From Gammaproteobacteria bacterium (GTDB taxonomy: Bacteria > Pseudomonadota > Gammaproteobacteria > Nitrococcales > Nitrococcaceae): a DNA stretch of 64,000 nucleotides. This document shows, piece after piece, positions 50,726 through 63,192 of this stretch (its first letter is position 1; the number at the start of each line of letters is the position of its first letter). Location: assembly GCA_030433275.1 (NCBI GenBank), contig JAUILK010000012.1:1-64000 (forward strand), in the 5' to 3' direction. A program made the position numbers and the translations under genes. The notes below the pieces were generated by a model. It worked only from the letters and a program-made list of their open reading frames with translations, was not told where the DNA came from and ran no database searches.

Positions 50726-52024
50726 TCACAACTCGTCGAGAATGGCGGTGATCCCCCGATAGGCCTGCGCAAGCTCGTCCCTGGTGATGCAATACGGCGG
50801 CATCAAGTACAGCACATTGCCGAGCGGACGCAACAGCAAACCCTCCTCGAAGGCCTTGCGTTTGATGATGGCGGAAACCTGGTTCAGATAGCCCGGCCGG
50901 TCGGCCGTTTTGATATCCATGGCGGCGATGGTGCCGGTCACCCGGATTTTATCGAGCTTGGGATGATCGTTCAGCTGCGCCAGATGCTCGGTATGTTCCT
51001 GCTCCAGGGTTTTGAAGGCGCGTTCGTTTTGCTCGAGCAACTCCAAAGTCGCATTAGCAGCGGCACAGCCAAGCGGATTCGCGGTATAGCTGTGACCATG
51101 AAACAGGGTCTTAGCCGGATCCGAGCTTGCGAATGCCTCATAGACGGAATCGGAGCAGACTGTCACCGCCAGCGGCAAAAAACCGCCAGTCAGCCCCTTG
51201 GCAAGGGCGATCACGTCCGGCTCCGCCTCGGCGCGTTCGCAAGCGAACCACCCCCCCGTCCGGCCAAAGCCAGTCATCACTTCATCGAAGATGAGCAGCG
51301 TATCGTGCTCGCGCGACAGACGGCGCAGCGCCTGCAGAAACTCCGGCCGGCACATGCGCATCCCGCCGGCGCCTTGCACCAGGGGTTCGATGATGATCGC
51401 CGCATAGCGCTTGGGGTTTTGCTCGAACAGTTCGACAAGCCGGCCGAGCGTCGCACCTTCTTTTGCCTGGATTTCGTCGTCTCCACGCCAGGTCGCCGGA
51501 TACGGCACGGGCTCGACCGGGAACAACAGCTCTTTGTAGACATCCGTAAAAAGCGAGCGGGCACTGACCGACATGGCCCCGAAGGTATCGCCATGATAAG
51601 CATGCTCGAAGCAAATGAAGGATTCACGTTTCTCGCCGAGATTGGCCCAATATTGCCAAGCCTGCTTAATGGCGATTTCCATGGCGGTGGAACCGTTATC
51701 CGAATAGAAAACTCGGTTTAACCGACCGGGCAATTTCCCAGCGAGTGTTTCCGCCAATTTCTCTGCCGGCTCATGGGTGAAACCGGCAAAAATAACATGT
51801 TCCAGGCGTTTGGCTTGCCTATGAATCGCATCGGCTATTTCCGGCCGCGCGTGGCCGAGTACATTGACCCACCAACTCGATATCAGATCGAGCAGCTGTT
51901 TGCCCCCTGCCAGCTCGATCCAGGCCCCATTACCGGAAATGGCTTCATGCGGCGTCGGCACCCCTTTGATTGGCATAAACGGATACCAAATATTGGGATG
52001 AGAACCTGAATATTTTTCTTGCAT
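50726..52024 (-). CDS. bioA: Adenosylmethionine-8-amino-7-oxononanoate aminotransferase
   Basis: BioA, 432 aa, transfers the amino group of SAM to KAPA to make DAPA in biotin synthesis. The N-terminus IWYPFMPIKG and ISSWWVNVLGH (substrate Trp-Trp) are typical. The cofactor signature is FDEVMTGFGRTG, with the PLP lysine K276 in IALAKGLTGG. The C-terminus LRPLGNVLYLMPPYCI is complete. It precedes... bioD is encoded upstream on the same strand, 20 bp away. Other bio genes (bioB, bioF, bioC) are not seen here. Confidence 0.97.
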   Translation of the reverse strand: MQEKYSGSHPNIWYPFMPIKGVPTPHEAISGNGAWIELAGGKQLLDLISSWWVNVLGHARPEIADAIHRQAKRLEHVIFAGFTHEPAEKLAETLAGKLPGRLNRVFYSDNGSTAMEIAIKQAWQYWANLGEKRESFICFEHAYHGDTFGAMSVSARSLFTDVYKELLFPVEPVPYPATWRGDDEIQAKEGATLGRLVELFEQNPKRYAAIIIEPLVQGAGGMRMCRPEFLQALRRLSREHDTLLIFDEVMTGFGRTGGWFACERAEAEPDVIALAKGLTGGFLPLAVTVCSDSVYEAFASSDPAKTLFHGHSYTANPLGCAAANATLELLEQNERAFKTLEQEHTEHLAQLNDHPKLDKIRVTGTIAAMDIKTADRPGYLNQVSAIIKRKAFEEGLLLRPLGNVLYLMPPYCITRDELAQAYRGITAILDEL

Positions 52025-52044
52025 AATAAAAAAAGATCTAAAAT

Positions 52045-52698
52045 TTAACCGAAAATTTCATCGAACATGGCTTGCAAGGTGTCCGGGTTAATCGGGCTAA
52101 CCCGGTCAACCACTCCTATTACCGAAACTTTCCCGTAATGCTCGATCGCCTCGTGGTTTATTTTATTCTCCGGGCCATTCATGATAACGCCGGCGATCGG
52201 TATGGATCGCTGCCGCAGCTGTTCGATGGACAATAATGTGTGATTGATTGTACCAAGGCTCGTGCGTGTGACCAAAATCACGGGAAGCCCCAGATAACCA
52301 ATCAGATCGATTAGCAGCTGCGTGGAATTGAGTGGCACCAGCAAACCGCCGGCGCCTTCGACTACTATTTTTCCCTCGGGTAGGACTGGTGGCGGCAGTG
52401 CAAAATCGCGCAAACGAATCTCAAGGCCATCCAATGTCGCCGAGGCGTGCGGCGATAAGGGCGCGGTCAAGCGAAAGCGTTCTTCGGCGAAATAGACATC
52501 GCTCAGGCCCGTTACGCGTTTTACGAACTGCGTATCCGTCTCCTCGCCGAGCCCGGATTGAATGGGTTTCCAGTAGCGCGCTCTCAAACCCAGCGCTAGC
52601 ATGGCCGCCACCACGGTTTTCCCTACCCCAGTGTCCGTGCCGGTGATAAAAAGACCTTTCGGTAAGTGGGTGCTCAAGCCGCTCCGATCACCAAGCAT
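52045..52698 (-). CDS. bioD: Dethiobiotin synthetase
   Basis: BioD, 217 aa, closes the ureido ring of dethiobiotin using ATP and CO2. The P-loop is GTDTGVGKT (20-28), the DAPA/carbamate region YWKPIQSGLGEETD, then VVEGAGGLLVPLN and LVTRTSLGTINHTLLSIEQL in parts. The N-terminal 14 residues may start later, at an internal codon. It is the first gene of the bioD-bioA pair. Confidence 0.96.
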   Translation of the reverse strand: MLGDRSGLSTHLPKGLFITGTDTGVGKTVVAAMLALGLRARYWKPIQSGLGEETDTQFVKRVTGLSDVYFAEERFRLTAPLSPHASATLDGLEIRLRDFALPPPVLPEGKIVVEGAGGLLVPLNSTQLLIDLIGYLGLPVILVTRTSLGTINHTLLSIEQLRQRSIPIAGVIMNGPENKINHEAIEHYGKVSVIGVVDRVSPINPDTLQAMFDEIFG

Positions 52699-52832
52699 TA
52701 CTTGTCGCTTCCTTCGAAAAGCTGCAATATCTCACCATTTCATGGCCTCCTGAGTTCAGAGGCCGCCTACTTGTCAGGTCGCGGCCGGGAGATTCGCGGT
52801 ATGCCGTGCGGACAGGGTCAACGGCCTGCCCA

Positions 52833-53471
52833 TCAATCCGGCGGTTTGACCGCGACTACGGTCATCAACCCCCATAGCCAGTCGATCTTGTAGCGCTCGA
52901 GAAGCTCCGGATGCAGCCCAGCTTGCCACAGCATCTCCGCGCATTGTGCCAGCGCATAGGCCCGATAATGGGCTGCGTTGAACCGACGCAGCAACCGATC
53001 CAATAACCGGCTGGTCCAAAAATCACGGCACCAATCGGTGAGGGCGATGCGCCCCTGCGGGCGGAGCACCCTTCTCATCTCGGCCAGGACGCGGCCAGGA
53101 TCGCGGAAGTAGTGCAGCGCGCTGGTGGAGACCACCAAATCGAAAGTCTCGTCACGAAAGGGTAAACGCGGCGCACTGGCCAGACAGAGCCGAGCGCCTT
53201 GCCTAAGCTTTTCGGCGGCGATTGCCAGCATCTCGGCAGAAGCATCCACTCCGGTCAGCTCGATGCGGGGGTAGCGCCGGCGCAGCGAGCGCAGCAATGC
53301 GCCGGTGCCGCAGCCAATGTCGAGCACCCGGTCGCTCGGCTGGACTCGTACGCGTCGCAATGTTTCCTCGACGCTTTGTGAAACATAGAACGACCAGCGG
53401 TGGTCATACTGATGTGACAGCCGGGCGTATTCGGCTCGGATAGGATCAGGTGTAATCTGCCTCATGATCAT
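52833..53471 (-). CDS. Class I SAM-dependent methyltransferase (UbiE/BioC-like)
   Basis: A 212-aa methyltransferase: motif [16 protein letters not shown], acidic strand GVDASAEML, motif [17 protein letters not shown] and [15 protein letters not shown]. It resembles the UbiE/COQ5-like group. Closeness to bioD suggests a BioC-like role in pimeloyl-ACP synthesis, but no BioH is present and the similarity is general, so this is only a possibility. Several start codons are possible; ATG 53471 is given. Confidence 0.88.
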   Translation of the reverse strand: MIMRQITPDPIRAEYARLSHQYDHRWSFYVSQSVEETLRRVRVQPSDRVLDIGCGTGALLRSLRRRYPRIELTGVDASAEMLAIAAEKLRQGARLCLASAPRLPFRDETFDLVVSTSALHYFRDPGRVLAEMRRVLRPQGRIALTDWCRDFWTSRLLDRLLRRFNAAHYRAYALAQCAEMLWQAGLHPELLERYKIDWLWGLMTVVAVKPPD

Positions 53472-53588
53472 TTTGCTGTTCAATCGTCGGCACCGCGCGA
53501 GGCGAATGACGAGCAGAGTTTAGAGGCGGTTCACAATCAGCCGTGCTTTGGCTTGACAGTAACAAAAGAGGCGTTACACGTTTCCATT

Positions 53589-55529
53589 ATGAGTTCACCT
53601 ATTTGCAGTGACAGCACACCGATCCGACATGACGTCAGCTTGCTGACGGAGCACGATATCTATCTTTTCAGACAGGGCACTCACTTCAGGCTGTACGAGA
53701 AGCTGGGTGCCCACCCCATGACCGTGGAGGGTATCGAGGGAACCTATTTCGCCGTCTGGGCGCCCAATGCCGAGCAGGTCTCCGTCATCGGCGAGTTCAA
53801 CAGCTGGCAGCCCGAAGTCCATGAACTCGCCCCGCGAGACGATCAATCCGGAATCTGGGAAGGCTTCATCACGGGGGTCGGTCAAGGGGCATTGTACAAA
53901 TACCACATCGAATCCGGTTGGCACAGATATCGAGCCGATAAAGGGGACCCCTTCGCGTCCTATTGGGAAATGCCGCCCGGAACCTCTTCGCGAATCTGGC
54001 AGCCAAATTATGCCTGGCAGGACACGGAGTGGATGGAGCGGCGGCAACGCGCCAACGCTCTCGATGCACCGATTTCCATCTACGAAGTGCATCTCGGCTC
54101 GTGGCGGCGGGTGCCGGAAGAAGACAACCGCCCATTGAACTACCGCGAGATCGCGCCGACGCTCACCGCTCACCTCCGGAAGACGGGCTTTACCCATGTC
54201 GAGATCCTGCCGATCATGGAGCATCCCTTCTACGGATCCTGGGGCTATCAAGTCGTCGGCTATTTCGCGCCAACGGCGCGTTACGGCACGCCCGAAGACT
54301 TCATGTACTTCGTCGATTACCTCCATCGCAACGGTATTGGCGTCATCCTCGACTGGGTACCTTCGCACTTCCCCGGTGATGGCCACGGTCTGGCTTATTT
54401 CGACGGCACCTATCTATTTGAGCATGCCGATCCGAAAAAAGGCTTCCACCCGGAGTGGAGCAGCTACATTTTCAACTACGGTCGGCATGAGGTGCGCTCA
54501 TTCCTCGTCAGCAGCGCCCTGCACTGGCTCGAGCGCTACCACCTCGACGGACTACGGGTGGATGCGGTTGCCTCCATGCTCTACCTCGATTATGGCCGCA
54601 AGGCCGGCGAGTGGATTCCGAACGAGCACGGCGGCCATGAGAATCTGGACGCCATCGCCCTGCTGCACAGCCTCAATGAAGCGGCTTATCGGGATCATCC
54701 CGATGTGCAGATCATCGCCGAGGAATCCACAGCCTGGCCCATGGTGTCGCGACCTATCTATCTCGGCGGGCTCGGCTTCGGCATGAAGTGGAACATGGGC
54801 TGGATGCACGACACGCTGCGCTATTTCGCGCAAGACCCCGTCTATCGCAAATACCATCATAACCAGCTTACCTTCAGCCTGTGGTACGCGTTCAACGAGA
54901 ACTTCGTGCTTCCGCTCTCCCATGATGAGGTCGTACACGGCAAGGGTTCACTGCTCGGCAGGATGCCGGGTGACGAGTGGCAAAAGTTTGCCAATCTGCG
55001 CTTGCTCTACGGTTATATGTGGGCCCATCCCGGCAAAAAACTCTTGTTCATGGGTGGCGAGCTCGGTCAATGGGGCGAGTGGAACCATGATGCGAGCCTC
55101 GACTGGCATCTACTCGAGCAGCCGTTGCCACAGGGACTGCAGCGCTGGCTACAGGATTTAAATCGCTGTTATCGGGCAGAGCGCGCATTGCATGAGATCG
55201 ACTTCGCCGCCGCAGGATTCGAATGGATCGATGTCCACGATTGGGAAAAGAGCGTCATCAGTTTCTTGCGCCGCGGCCGTGATCCTGAGCAAATCGTGCT
55301 GGTGGTTTGCAACTTCACTCCCATAGAACGGACCAACTATCGCGTAGGCGTGCCGTGCAGTGGCGCCTGGCAGGAGCTGCTCAACAGCGACGCCGAACTC
55401 TACGCCGGCAGTGGGCGAGGTAACTTCGGCCGCCTTGAAGCCGCGCCCATGCCGCAGCATGGCCGCTATCACTCGCTGGCGTTGACCCTGCCACCGCTCG
55501 GTGTGCTTTACCTGAAGCCAGTCGGCTAA
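53589..55529 (+). CDS. glgB: 1,4-alpha-glucan branching enzyme
   Basis: GlgB, 646 aa, GH13. A CBM48 domain ([20 protein letters not shown], parts) precedes the barrel. Catalytic residues: D325 ([16 protein letters not shown]), E378 ([10 protein letters not shown]) and D446 ([12 protein letters not shown]). It inserts alpha-1,6 branches in the glucan made by GlgE or GlgA. It lacks the second N-terminal CBM48 of longer forms. The ATG at 53589 is preferred to a TTG upstream. First gene of the storage operon, divergent from the methyltransferase gene. A weak TTGACA-like element lies at 53553-53558. Confidence 0.97.
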   Translation: MSSPICSDSTPIRHDVSLLTEHDIYLFRQGTHFRLYEKLGAHPMTVEGIEGTYFAVWAPNAEQVSVIGEFNSWQPEVHELAPRDDQSGIWEGFITGVGQGALYKYHIESGWHRYRADKGDPFASYWEMPPGTSSRIWQPNYAWQDTEWMERRQRANALDAPISIYEVHLGSWRRVPEEDNRPLNYREIAPTLTAHLRKTGFTHVEILPIMEHPFYGSWGYQVVGYFAPTARYGTPEDFMYFVDYLHRNGIGVILDWVPSHFPGDGHGLAYFDGTYLFEHADPKKGFHPEWSSYIFNYGRHEVRSFLVSSALHWLERYHLDGLRVDAVASMLYLDYGRKAGEWIPNEHGGHENLDAIALLHSLNEAAYRDHPDVQIIAEESTAWPMVSRPIYLGGLGFGMKWNMGWMHDTLRYFAQDPVYRKYHHNQLTFSLWYAFNENFVLPLSHDEVVHGKGSLLGRMPGDEWQKFANLRLLYGYMWAHPGKKLLFMGGELGQWGEWNHDASLDWHLLEQPLPQGLQRWLQDLNRCYRAERALHEIDFAAAGFEWIDVHDWEKSVISFLRRGRDPEQIVLVVCNFTPIERTNYRVGVPCSGAWQELLNSDAELYAGSGRGNFGRLEAAPMPQHGRYHSLALTLPPLGVLYLKPVG

Positions 55530-55588
55530 CCGGTTAACCAAGGCGCAGCCGCCATAGCTATTGCTATTGCACAGGGGGAATCGTGCAC

Positions 55589-57586
55589 ATGGCCACATCG
55601 TCGCAGAGCGACGGCCGCAAACGCGCTGTAATCGAAGGCGTTGCACCGGAAGTGGACGCGGGTCGTTTCCCGATCAAGCGTACGCTCGGCGAAAAAGTCG
55701 TGGTGGAGGCAGACACCTTCGTCGACGGCCACGATCAGCTTGCCTGTCTGCTCCGGTACCGCAAAGCCGATGCTGAAACATGGATGGAAGTGGCCATGCA
55801 CCCGCTCGGCAACGATCGCTGGCGCGGGGAGTTTACGGCAGGCGAGCTCGGGCGGTATGGCTACACCGTCACCGCCTGGGTGGATCATTTCCGTACCTGG
55901 TGCGTCGAGCTGGAAAAGCGCACCAAAGCGGAAGACATTGCCAGCGCCCTAATGATTGGCGCCGACCTCATCGAGGCCGCGGCGGGCCGTGCGGCTGAGC
56001 CGGATGCGGCCGAGTTGCGCCGCTATGCAAAGGCACTGCGTACCGAAGGCGATCCGCTCACGCGCCGCTCGCAGGCACTCGACCCCCTTCTCGCCCAACT
56101 GATGGCGCGATCCCCAGATCGCTCGTTGGCAACGACCTATGAGCGCGAGCTTATAGTCGTAGTTGATATCGCCCGCGCCCGCTTCAGCACCTGGTATGAG
56201 CTTTTTCCACGCTCGTGTGTGCAGGAGCCGGGCACCCACGGCAGCTTGCACAGCTGTGCCGAGCGCCTGTCCTACATCGCGGCCATGGGCTTTGACGTGC
56301 TCTATCTGCCGCCCATCCATCCGATCGGTACCAGCGCACGCAAAGGCCGCAACAATACGCTAAACGCCACCGCCGAGGATCCTGGCAGTCCCTGGGCCAT
56401 CGGATCCGAAGCCGGTGGGCATAAGGCGGTGCATCCGCAACTCGGCACGCTGGAGGATTTCCGCCAGTTGGTACGCCGTGCCCGAGAGCAGGGGCTCGAG
56501 GTGGCGCTCGACATCGCTTTTCAATGCTCGCCGGATCACCCCTATGTCAAGCAGGCGCCACAATGGTTCCGGTGGCGCCCGGATGGCACTGTTCAATATG
56601 CAGAGAACCCTCCCAAAAAATATCAGGACATCTACCCGTTCAACTTCGAGAGCGAGGACTGGCAAGGGCTTTGGGATGAACTCGAAGACGTGTTCCTATA
56701 CTGGATCGAGCAAGGCGTACGGATTTTTCGGGTCGACAATCCCCACACCAAGCCTTTCCCGTTCTGGGAATGGTTGATCACGCGCGTCAAGACGCAACAC
56801 CCCGAGGTGATTTTTCTAGCGGAGGCCTTCACCCGACCCAAGGTGATGCACCGGCTCGCAAAGCTCGGCTTCACCCAGTCCTACACATATTTCACCTGGC
56901 GTAACAGCAAATGGGAGCTCATGGACTACTTCACCGAGCTCACGCAAACCGCATCGCGGGAATATTTCCGGCCCAACTTGTGGCCGAACACACCGGACAT
57001 TCTGAACGAATACCTGCAAGTCGGCGGGCGGCCCGCTTTCATGATCCGACTCGTACTGGCCGCCACGCTGGGAGCGAATTACGGAATCTATGGCCCAGCC
57101 TTCGAACTCTGCGAAGCGAGACCGCGCGAACCTGGCAGCGAGGAATACCTGGACTCGGAGAAATACGAAATTCGCGCTTGGGAGCTTGACCGCCCCGACA
57201 GCCTTGCCCACTTCATCACGCGAGTTAACCGGATCCGGCGCGAGAATCCGGCGCTCCAGCAGGATTGGAACCTGCGCTTTCATCCCATCGACAACGAGGC
57301 ATTGATCTGTTATTGCAAGCACAACGATGCACTGGACAATGTAATCCTGGTGGTAGTCAACGTCGATCCGCATCATACCCAAGCCGGCTGGGTGGAACTC
57401 CCGCTCGAAGCGTTGCAACTTCCTGCCGACCACCCCTATCAGATGCATGATTTATTGAGCGACGCCCGCTATCTTTGGCAAGGCACGCGCAATTACGTCG
57501 AACTCGACCCACGCAGCGCACCGGCCCATATCTTTCGAGTGCGCCGGCATGTATGCACCGAGCGTGATTTCGATTACTTCATGTGA
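55589..57586 (+). CDS. glgE: Alpha-1,4-glucan:maltose-1-phosphate maltosyltransferase
   Basis: GlgE, 665 aa, adds maltose units from maltose-1-phosphate to alpha-glucan. The N-terminal beta domain is followed by the GH13_3 barrel: YELFPRSCVQEPGTHGS, DVLYLPPIHPIG and KGRNNTLNA (maltose-1-P loop). Catalytic D383 (RIFRVDNPHTKP), E412 (FLAEAFTRP) and D470 (WPNTPDILNEY). The gene follows glgB by 59 bp. Its stop codon overlaps the GTG start of treS. It uses GGGGGA as ribosome site for ATG 55589 or GTG 55583. Confidence 0.97.
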   Translation: MATSSQSDGRKRAVIEGVAPEVDAGRFPIKRTLGEKVVVEADTFVDGHDQLACLLRYRKADAETWMEVAMHPLGNDRWRGEFTAGELGRYGYTVTAWVDHFRTWCVELEKRTKAEDIASALMIGADLIEAAAGRAAEPDAAELRRYAKALRTEGDPLTRRSQALDPLLAQLMARSPDRSLATTYERELIVVVDIARARFSTWYELFPRSCVQEPGTHGSLHSCAERLSYIAAMGFDVLYLPPIHPIGTSARKGRNNTLNATAEDPGSPWAIGSEAGGHKAVHPQLGTLEDFRQLVRRAREQGLEVALDIAFQCSPDHPYVKQAPQWFRWRPDGTVQYAENPPKKYQDIYPFNFESEDWQGLWDELEDVFLYWIEQGVRIFRVDNPHTKPFPFWEWLITRVKTQHPEVIFLAEAFTRPKVMHRLAKLGFTQSYTYFTWRNSKWELMDYFTELTQTASREYFRPNLWPNTPDILNEYLQVGGRPAFMIRLVLAATLGANYGIYGPAFELCEARPREPGSEEYLDSEKYEIRAWELDRPDSLAHFITRVNRIRRENPALQQDWNLRFHPIDNEALICYCKHNDALDNVILVVVNVDPHHTQAGWVELPLEALQLPADHPYQMHDLLSDARYLWQGTRNYVELDPRSAPAHIFRVRRHVCTERDFDYFM

Positions 57587-60500
57587 AATCAAGTCAGCAG
57601 GACGGAGGGCGCACTGGCATGCGCGCGCGCAAAGGCATCACCTCGCTGGAAGATGATCCGGTTTGGTACAAGGACGCCATAATCTACCATCTGCATGTCA
57701 AAACCTTCTTCGACAGCAACAATGACGGTGTCGGCGATTTCCAAGGCCTGACCACGAAGCTCGACTACATCCAGGATCTCGGCGCCAACACGATTTGGCT
57801 ACTGCCTTTCTACCCATCACCGATGCGCGACGACGGCTACGATATCGCCGACTACCGCAACATCCATCCGGCCTATGGGAGCCGGCGCGATTTCCGAAAT
57901 TTCGTACGCGAGGCGCACCGGCGCGGTATCCGCATCATCACCGAACTCGTGATCAACCACACCTCCGATCAGCACCCATGGTTTCAGGCCGCCCGGCGCG
58001 CTCCGCACAACTCGCCCAAGCGGGATTTCTATCTGTGGAGCAAGACCGATAAACGCTTCCCCGAGACGCGCATTATTTTCACCGACACGGAGAGCTCGAA
58101 TTGGGCTTGGGATCCGCTGGCGCAAGCTTATTATTGGCACCGCTTCTTCTCGCATCAGCCGGATTTGAACCACAACAATCCACAAGTAGTCAGAGCGGTT
58201 ACCCGGGTGATGCGTTTCTGGCTCGACATGGGTGTGGACGGCTTGCGCCTCGATGCAATCCCCTATCTCTGCGTGCGTGAAGATTCCAATAATGAAAACC
58301 TTGCCGAAACCCACGCCGTGGTCAAACAAATGCGTGCGGTCGTCGATGCCCATTACCGCAACCGTCTCTTCTTGGCCGAGGCAAATCAATGGCCCGAAGA
58401 CGTGCGCGATTATTTCGGCACCGGCGACGAGTGCCACATGGCGTATCATTTCCCGTTGATGCCGCGGATGTATATGGCCATCGCCCAAGAGGATCGCCAT
58501 CCCATCGTCGAGATCATGGACCAGACCCCAAATATCCCTGAAACCTGTCAATGGGCCATATTCCTGCGCAACCACGATGAGCTCACCCTCGAGATGGTGA
58601 CCGACGAGGAACGTGACTACATGTACCAGGCGTATGCAAGCGATCCGCGCATGCGCGTGAACGTGGGAATCCGGCGCCGCCTGGCATCGCTCATGGACAA
58701 CGACAACGATAAGATCAAGCTGATGAACAGCCTACTCATGTCGATGCCGGGTTCGCCGATTATCTACTACGGCGATGAGATCGGCATGGGGGATAATATT
58801 TTCCTCGGCGATCGCAACGCCGTACGCACTCCCATGCAGTGGTCGCCTGACCGTAACGCCGGTTTCTCCAGAGCCGACCCGCAGCGGCTTTATTTGCCGC
58901 CCATCATGGACCCCATCTACGGCTACGAGGCAGTCAACGTCGAGGCGCAAAGCCGCAATCCCAGCTCGCTGCTCAACTGGACCAAACGTCTTATCGCCGT
59001 GCGCAAAGCGCACAAGGCATTCGGGCGCGGGCGCTTGGAGTTCATCAAACCCGGCAATCGCAAGATTATCGCCTATCTGCGCGTGTACCAGGATTCAGTC
59101 ATTCTCTGCGTAGCCAACCTGGCGCGCTCAGCGCAGCCAGTGGAGCTCGATCTCGCCCGCTTCCGAGGCCGCCTACCGATCGAGCTGATGGGCCGTACGG
59201 CATTCCCGCCGATTGGCGAACTGCCCTACCTCCTCACGCTCACAGGTCACGGCTTCTACTGGTTTCATCTCGCCGAGGCAGGCGAGGCCCCGGCCTGGCA
59301 TCAGGAAAACCTGCCGCCAGATGAACTCCCGATGCTCGTGATGTTCGCGGGCTGGAAGAGCTTGTTCCCGAGCGAGGTCGCCGCGTCGCACCAGGGCATG
59401 GCCGAACGCATGCGCGAGCGTTTTTTGACCGAGGCTTTACCGGCGTTCCTCCCCGTGCAGCGTTGGTTTTCGGCAAAAAGCCAGCGGCTCGAACGTGTCG
59501 AACTCGTCGAACACATGCTGTGGTCCGAGGGTGAACGGGGCTATTTGCTGGCCTGGCTCCAGGTCGACTCGACGGGCCGCGCCACGCAGACGTACTTCCT
59601 GCCGCTCGCAACGACCTGGGGGACCCCGCGCGACGAGCACCTGCGTGAGCTGTTGCCCTACGCACTGGCGCGGGTCAGGCAGCAAGCCCGCATGGGCATC
59701 CTCCACGATGCGCTGCGCGATGGACATTTCTGCCAGGCCGTGGTCCGCGCAATGGGCCGCAACCGGTATCATCGAGTGAACGGGACGGCGCTGCGGTTCA
59801 CCTCGACGGCCGCGTATCCGCAGCTATTGGCCAAACTTGCACCTGACGCCACCATCGCGCGTCCGACAAGCGAAGGAAGTAATACGGCCATTATTTTGGG
59901 CGCGGAGCTTTTCCTCAAGGCGTATCGGCGGCTCGAGCCGGGTGTCAGCCCGGAGCTCGAGATGGGCCGTTTCCTGACGGAGCGTTCACCGTTCGCCAAT
60001 GTCGTACCCCTGTTGGGCGCACTCGAGTACGAAGACCACGACGGCACCGTGACAACGCTCGCCTTGTTGCAAAAATACATTCCTGCTCAAGGTGATGCTT
60101 GGTCATATTGGGTCGACTACCTGCAGCGATTCCTGGAAGACACTCTACTGCGACCAAGCGCCGAGGTAGAGACCGAACTCGAAACCTTGCACGCCGCCAA
60201 CCTGTCTCTGTTGCACACGCTCGGACGGCGCACCGGTGAGCTGCATCGCGCCCTGGCCCAGTACACCGGCGACCCCGCCTTTGACCCGGAGCTTATACAG
60301 ACCGCCGACCTCGACAACTGGTGCACCACAGTGCTAGCACAAGCACAAGCCACACTGCAGCGGCTCGAGCGCGATGTCGAACGCCTTGCTGAGGAAGCAC
60401 GCACCGCCGCCGAGCAACTCATCGCCGCCCGACAGGGCTTGCTCGAGTGCATCCAGCACAACGCGCCGACGAGGTTCACAGGATTGAAAACACGCTTGCA

Positions 60501-60972
60501 CGGCGATTACCACCTCGGCCAGGTACTCGTCGTCGAAAACGATTTCATCATCATCGACTTCGAGGGCGAGCCGGCGCGTCCGCTTATCGAGCGCCGTCAG
60601 AAGCACTCGCCACTGAAAGACGTGGCCGGTATGCTGCGCTCTTTCAGTTATGCGCTGCATACAGCGCTGCAGCACGTTACGGCCGAGCGCCCCGCGGACC
60701 GGGAGCGGTTGGCGCCATTCGCGCAGGATTGGGAAAGGCGTGCCGCGACGGCGTTTCTCGCCGGGTATGCCGAAGGCCGCCAGGATGCTGACATCCACCC
60801 AGAGCCGATCGAGACGGCCATACCACTCATCACTTTGTTTATAATAGAAAAAGTGCTCTATGAGCTGCACTATGAACTGGACAATCGACCCGACTGGGTC
60901 GGAATTCCTCTTGCCGGGCTCCACGCGCTGCTGGATCAACCGGAAGCCATCTTCGCTCCTACAATGAAATAA
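57583..60972 (+). CDS. treS: Trehalose synthase-maltokinase fusion (TreS-Mak)
   Basis: A 1129-aa fusion. Residues about 25-560 are TreS (GH13_16), which isomerises trehalose and maltose: DPVWYKDAIIYHLHVK, D224 (GLRLDAIPYL), E266 (FLAEANQWPE), D332 (RNHDELTLEM). The remaining part is maltokinase: LPVQRWFSAKSQRLERVEL region, HGDYHLGQ (H973, D975), and IDFEGEP. It turns trehalose into maltose-1-phosphate for GlgE, one gene upstream. The GTG start overlaps the glgE stop (GTGA); an ATG at 57619 is an alternative. Confidence 0.96.
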   Translation: MKSSQQDGGRTGMRARKGITSLEDDPVWYKDAIIYHLHVKTFFDSNNDGVGDFQGLTTKLDYIQDLGANTIWLLPFYPSPMRDDGYDIADYRNIHPAYGSRRDFRNFVREAHRRGIRIITELVINHTSDQHPWFQAARRAPHNSPKRDFYLWSKTDKRFPETRIIFTDTESSNWAWDPLAQAYYWHRFFSHQPDLNHNNPQVVRAVTRVMRFWLDMGVDGLRLDAIPYLCVREDSNNENLAETHAVVKQMRAVVDAHYRNRLFLAEANQWPEDVRDYFGTGDECHMAYHFPLMPRMYMAIAQEDRHPIVEIMDQTPNIPETCQWAIFLRNHDELTLEMVTDEERDYMYQAYASDPRMRVNVGIRRRLASLMDNDNDKIKLMNSLLMSMPGSPIIYYGDEIGMGDNIFLGDRNAVRTPMQWSPDRNAGFSRADPQRLYLPPIMDPIYGYEAVNVEAQSRNPSSLLNWTKRLIAVRKAHKAFGRGRLEFIKPGNRKIIAYLRVYQDSVILCVANLARSAQPVELDLARFRGRLPIELMGRTAFPPIGELPYLLTLTGHGFYWFHLAEAGEAPAWHQENLPPDELPMLVMFAGWKSLFPSEVAASHQGMAERMRERFLTEALPAFLPVQRWFSAKSQRLERVELVEHMLWSEGERGYLLAWLQVDSTGRATQTYFLPLATTWGTPRDEHLRELLPYALARVRQQARMGILHDALRDGHFCQAVVRAMGRNRYHRVNGTALRFTSTAAYPQLLAKLAPDATIARPTSEGSNTAIILGAELFLKAYRRLEPGVSPELEMGRFLTERSPFANVVPLLGALEYEDHDGTVTTLALLQKYIPAQGDAWSYWVDYLQRFLEDTLLRPSAEVETELETLHAANLSLLHTLGRRTGELHRALAQYTGDPAFDPELIQTADLDNWCTTVLAQAQATLQRLERDVERLAEEARTAAEQLIAARQGLLECIQHNAPTRFTGLKTRLHGDYHLGQVLVVENDFIIIDFEGEPARPLIERRQKHSPLKDVAGMLRSFSYALHTALQHVTAERPADRERLAPFAQDWERRAATAFLAGYAEGRQDADIHPEPIETAIPLITLFIIEKVLYELHYELDNRPDWVGIPLAGLHALLDQPEAIFAPTMK

Positions 60973-61056
60973 AACGCTATCGGCTATGATGAGGCGTCCC
61001 TTGCGAGCGTGTTGACGTACACTGCTCGGCCCTATACCGCGACCAGCAGATGATCC
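60973..61056 (+). promoter_or_regulatory. Short gap with possible weak promoter before glgX
   Basis: 84 bp between treS and glgX. TTGACG (61012-61017) and TATACC (61033-61038) are 15 bp apart, a weak sigma-70-like pair. Read-through from upstream is equally likely. Confidence 0.25.
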
Positions 61057-63188
<2,132 letters not shown>

Positions 63189-63192
<4 letters not shown>
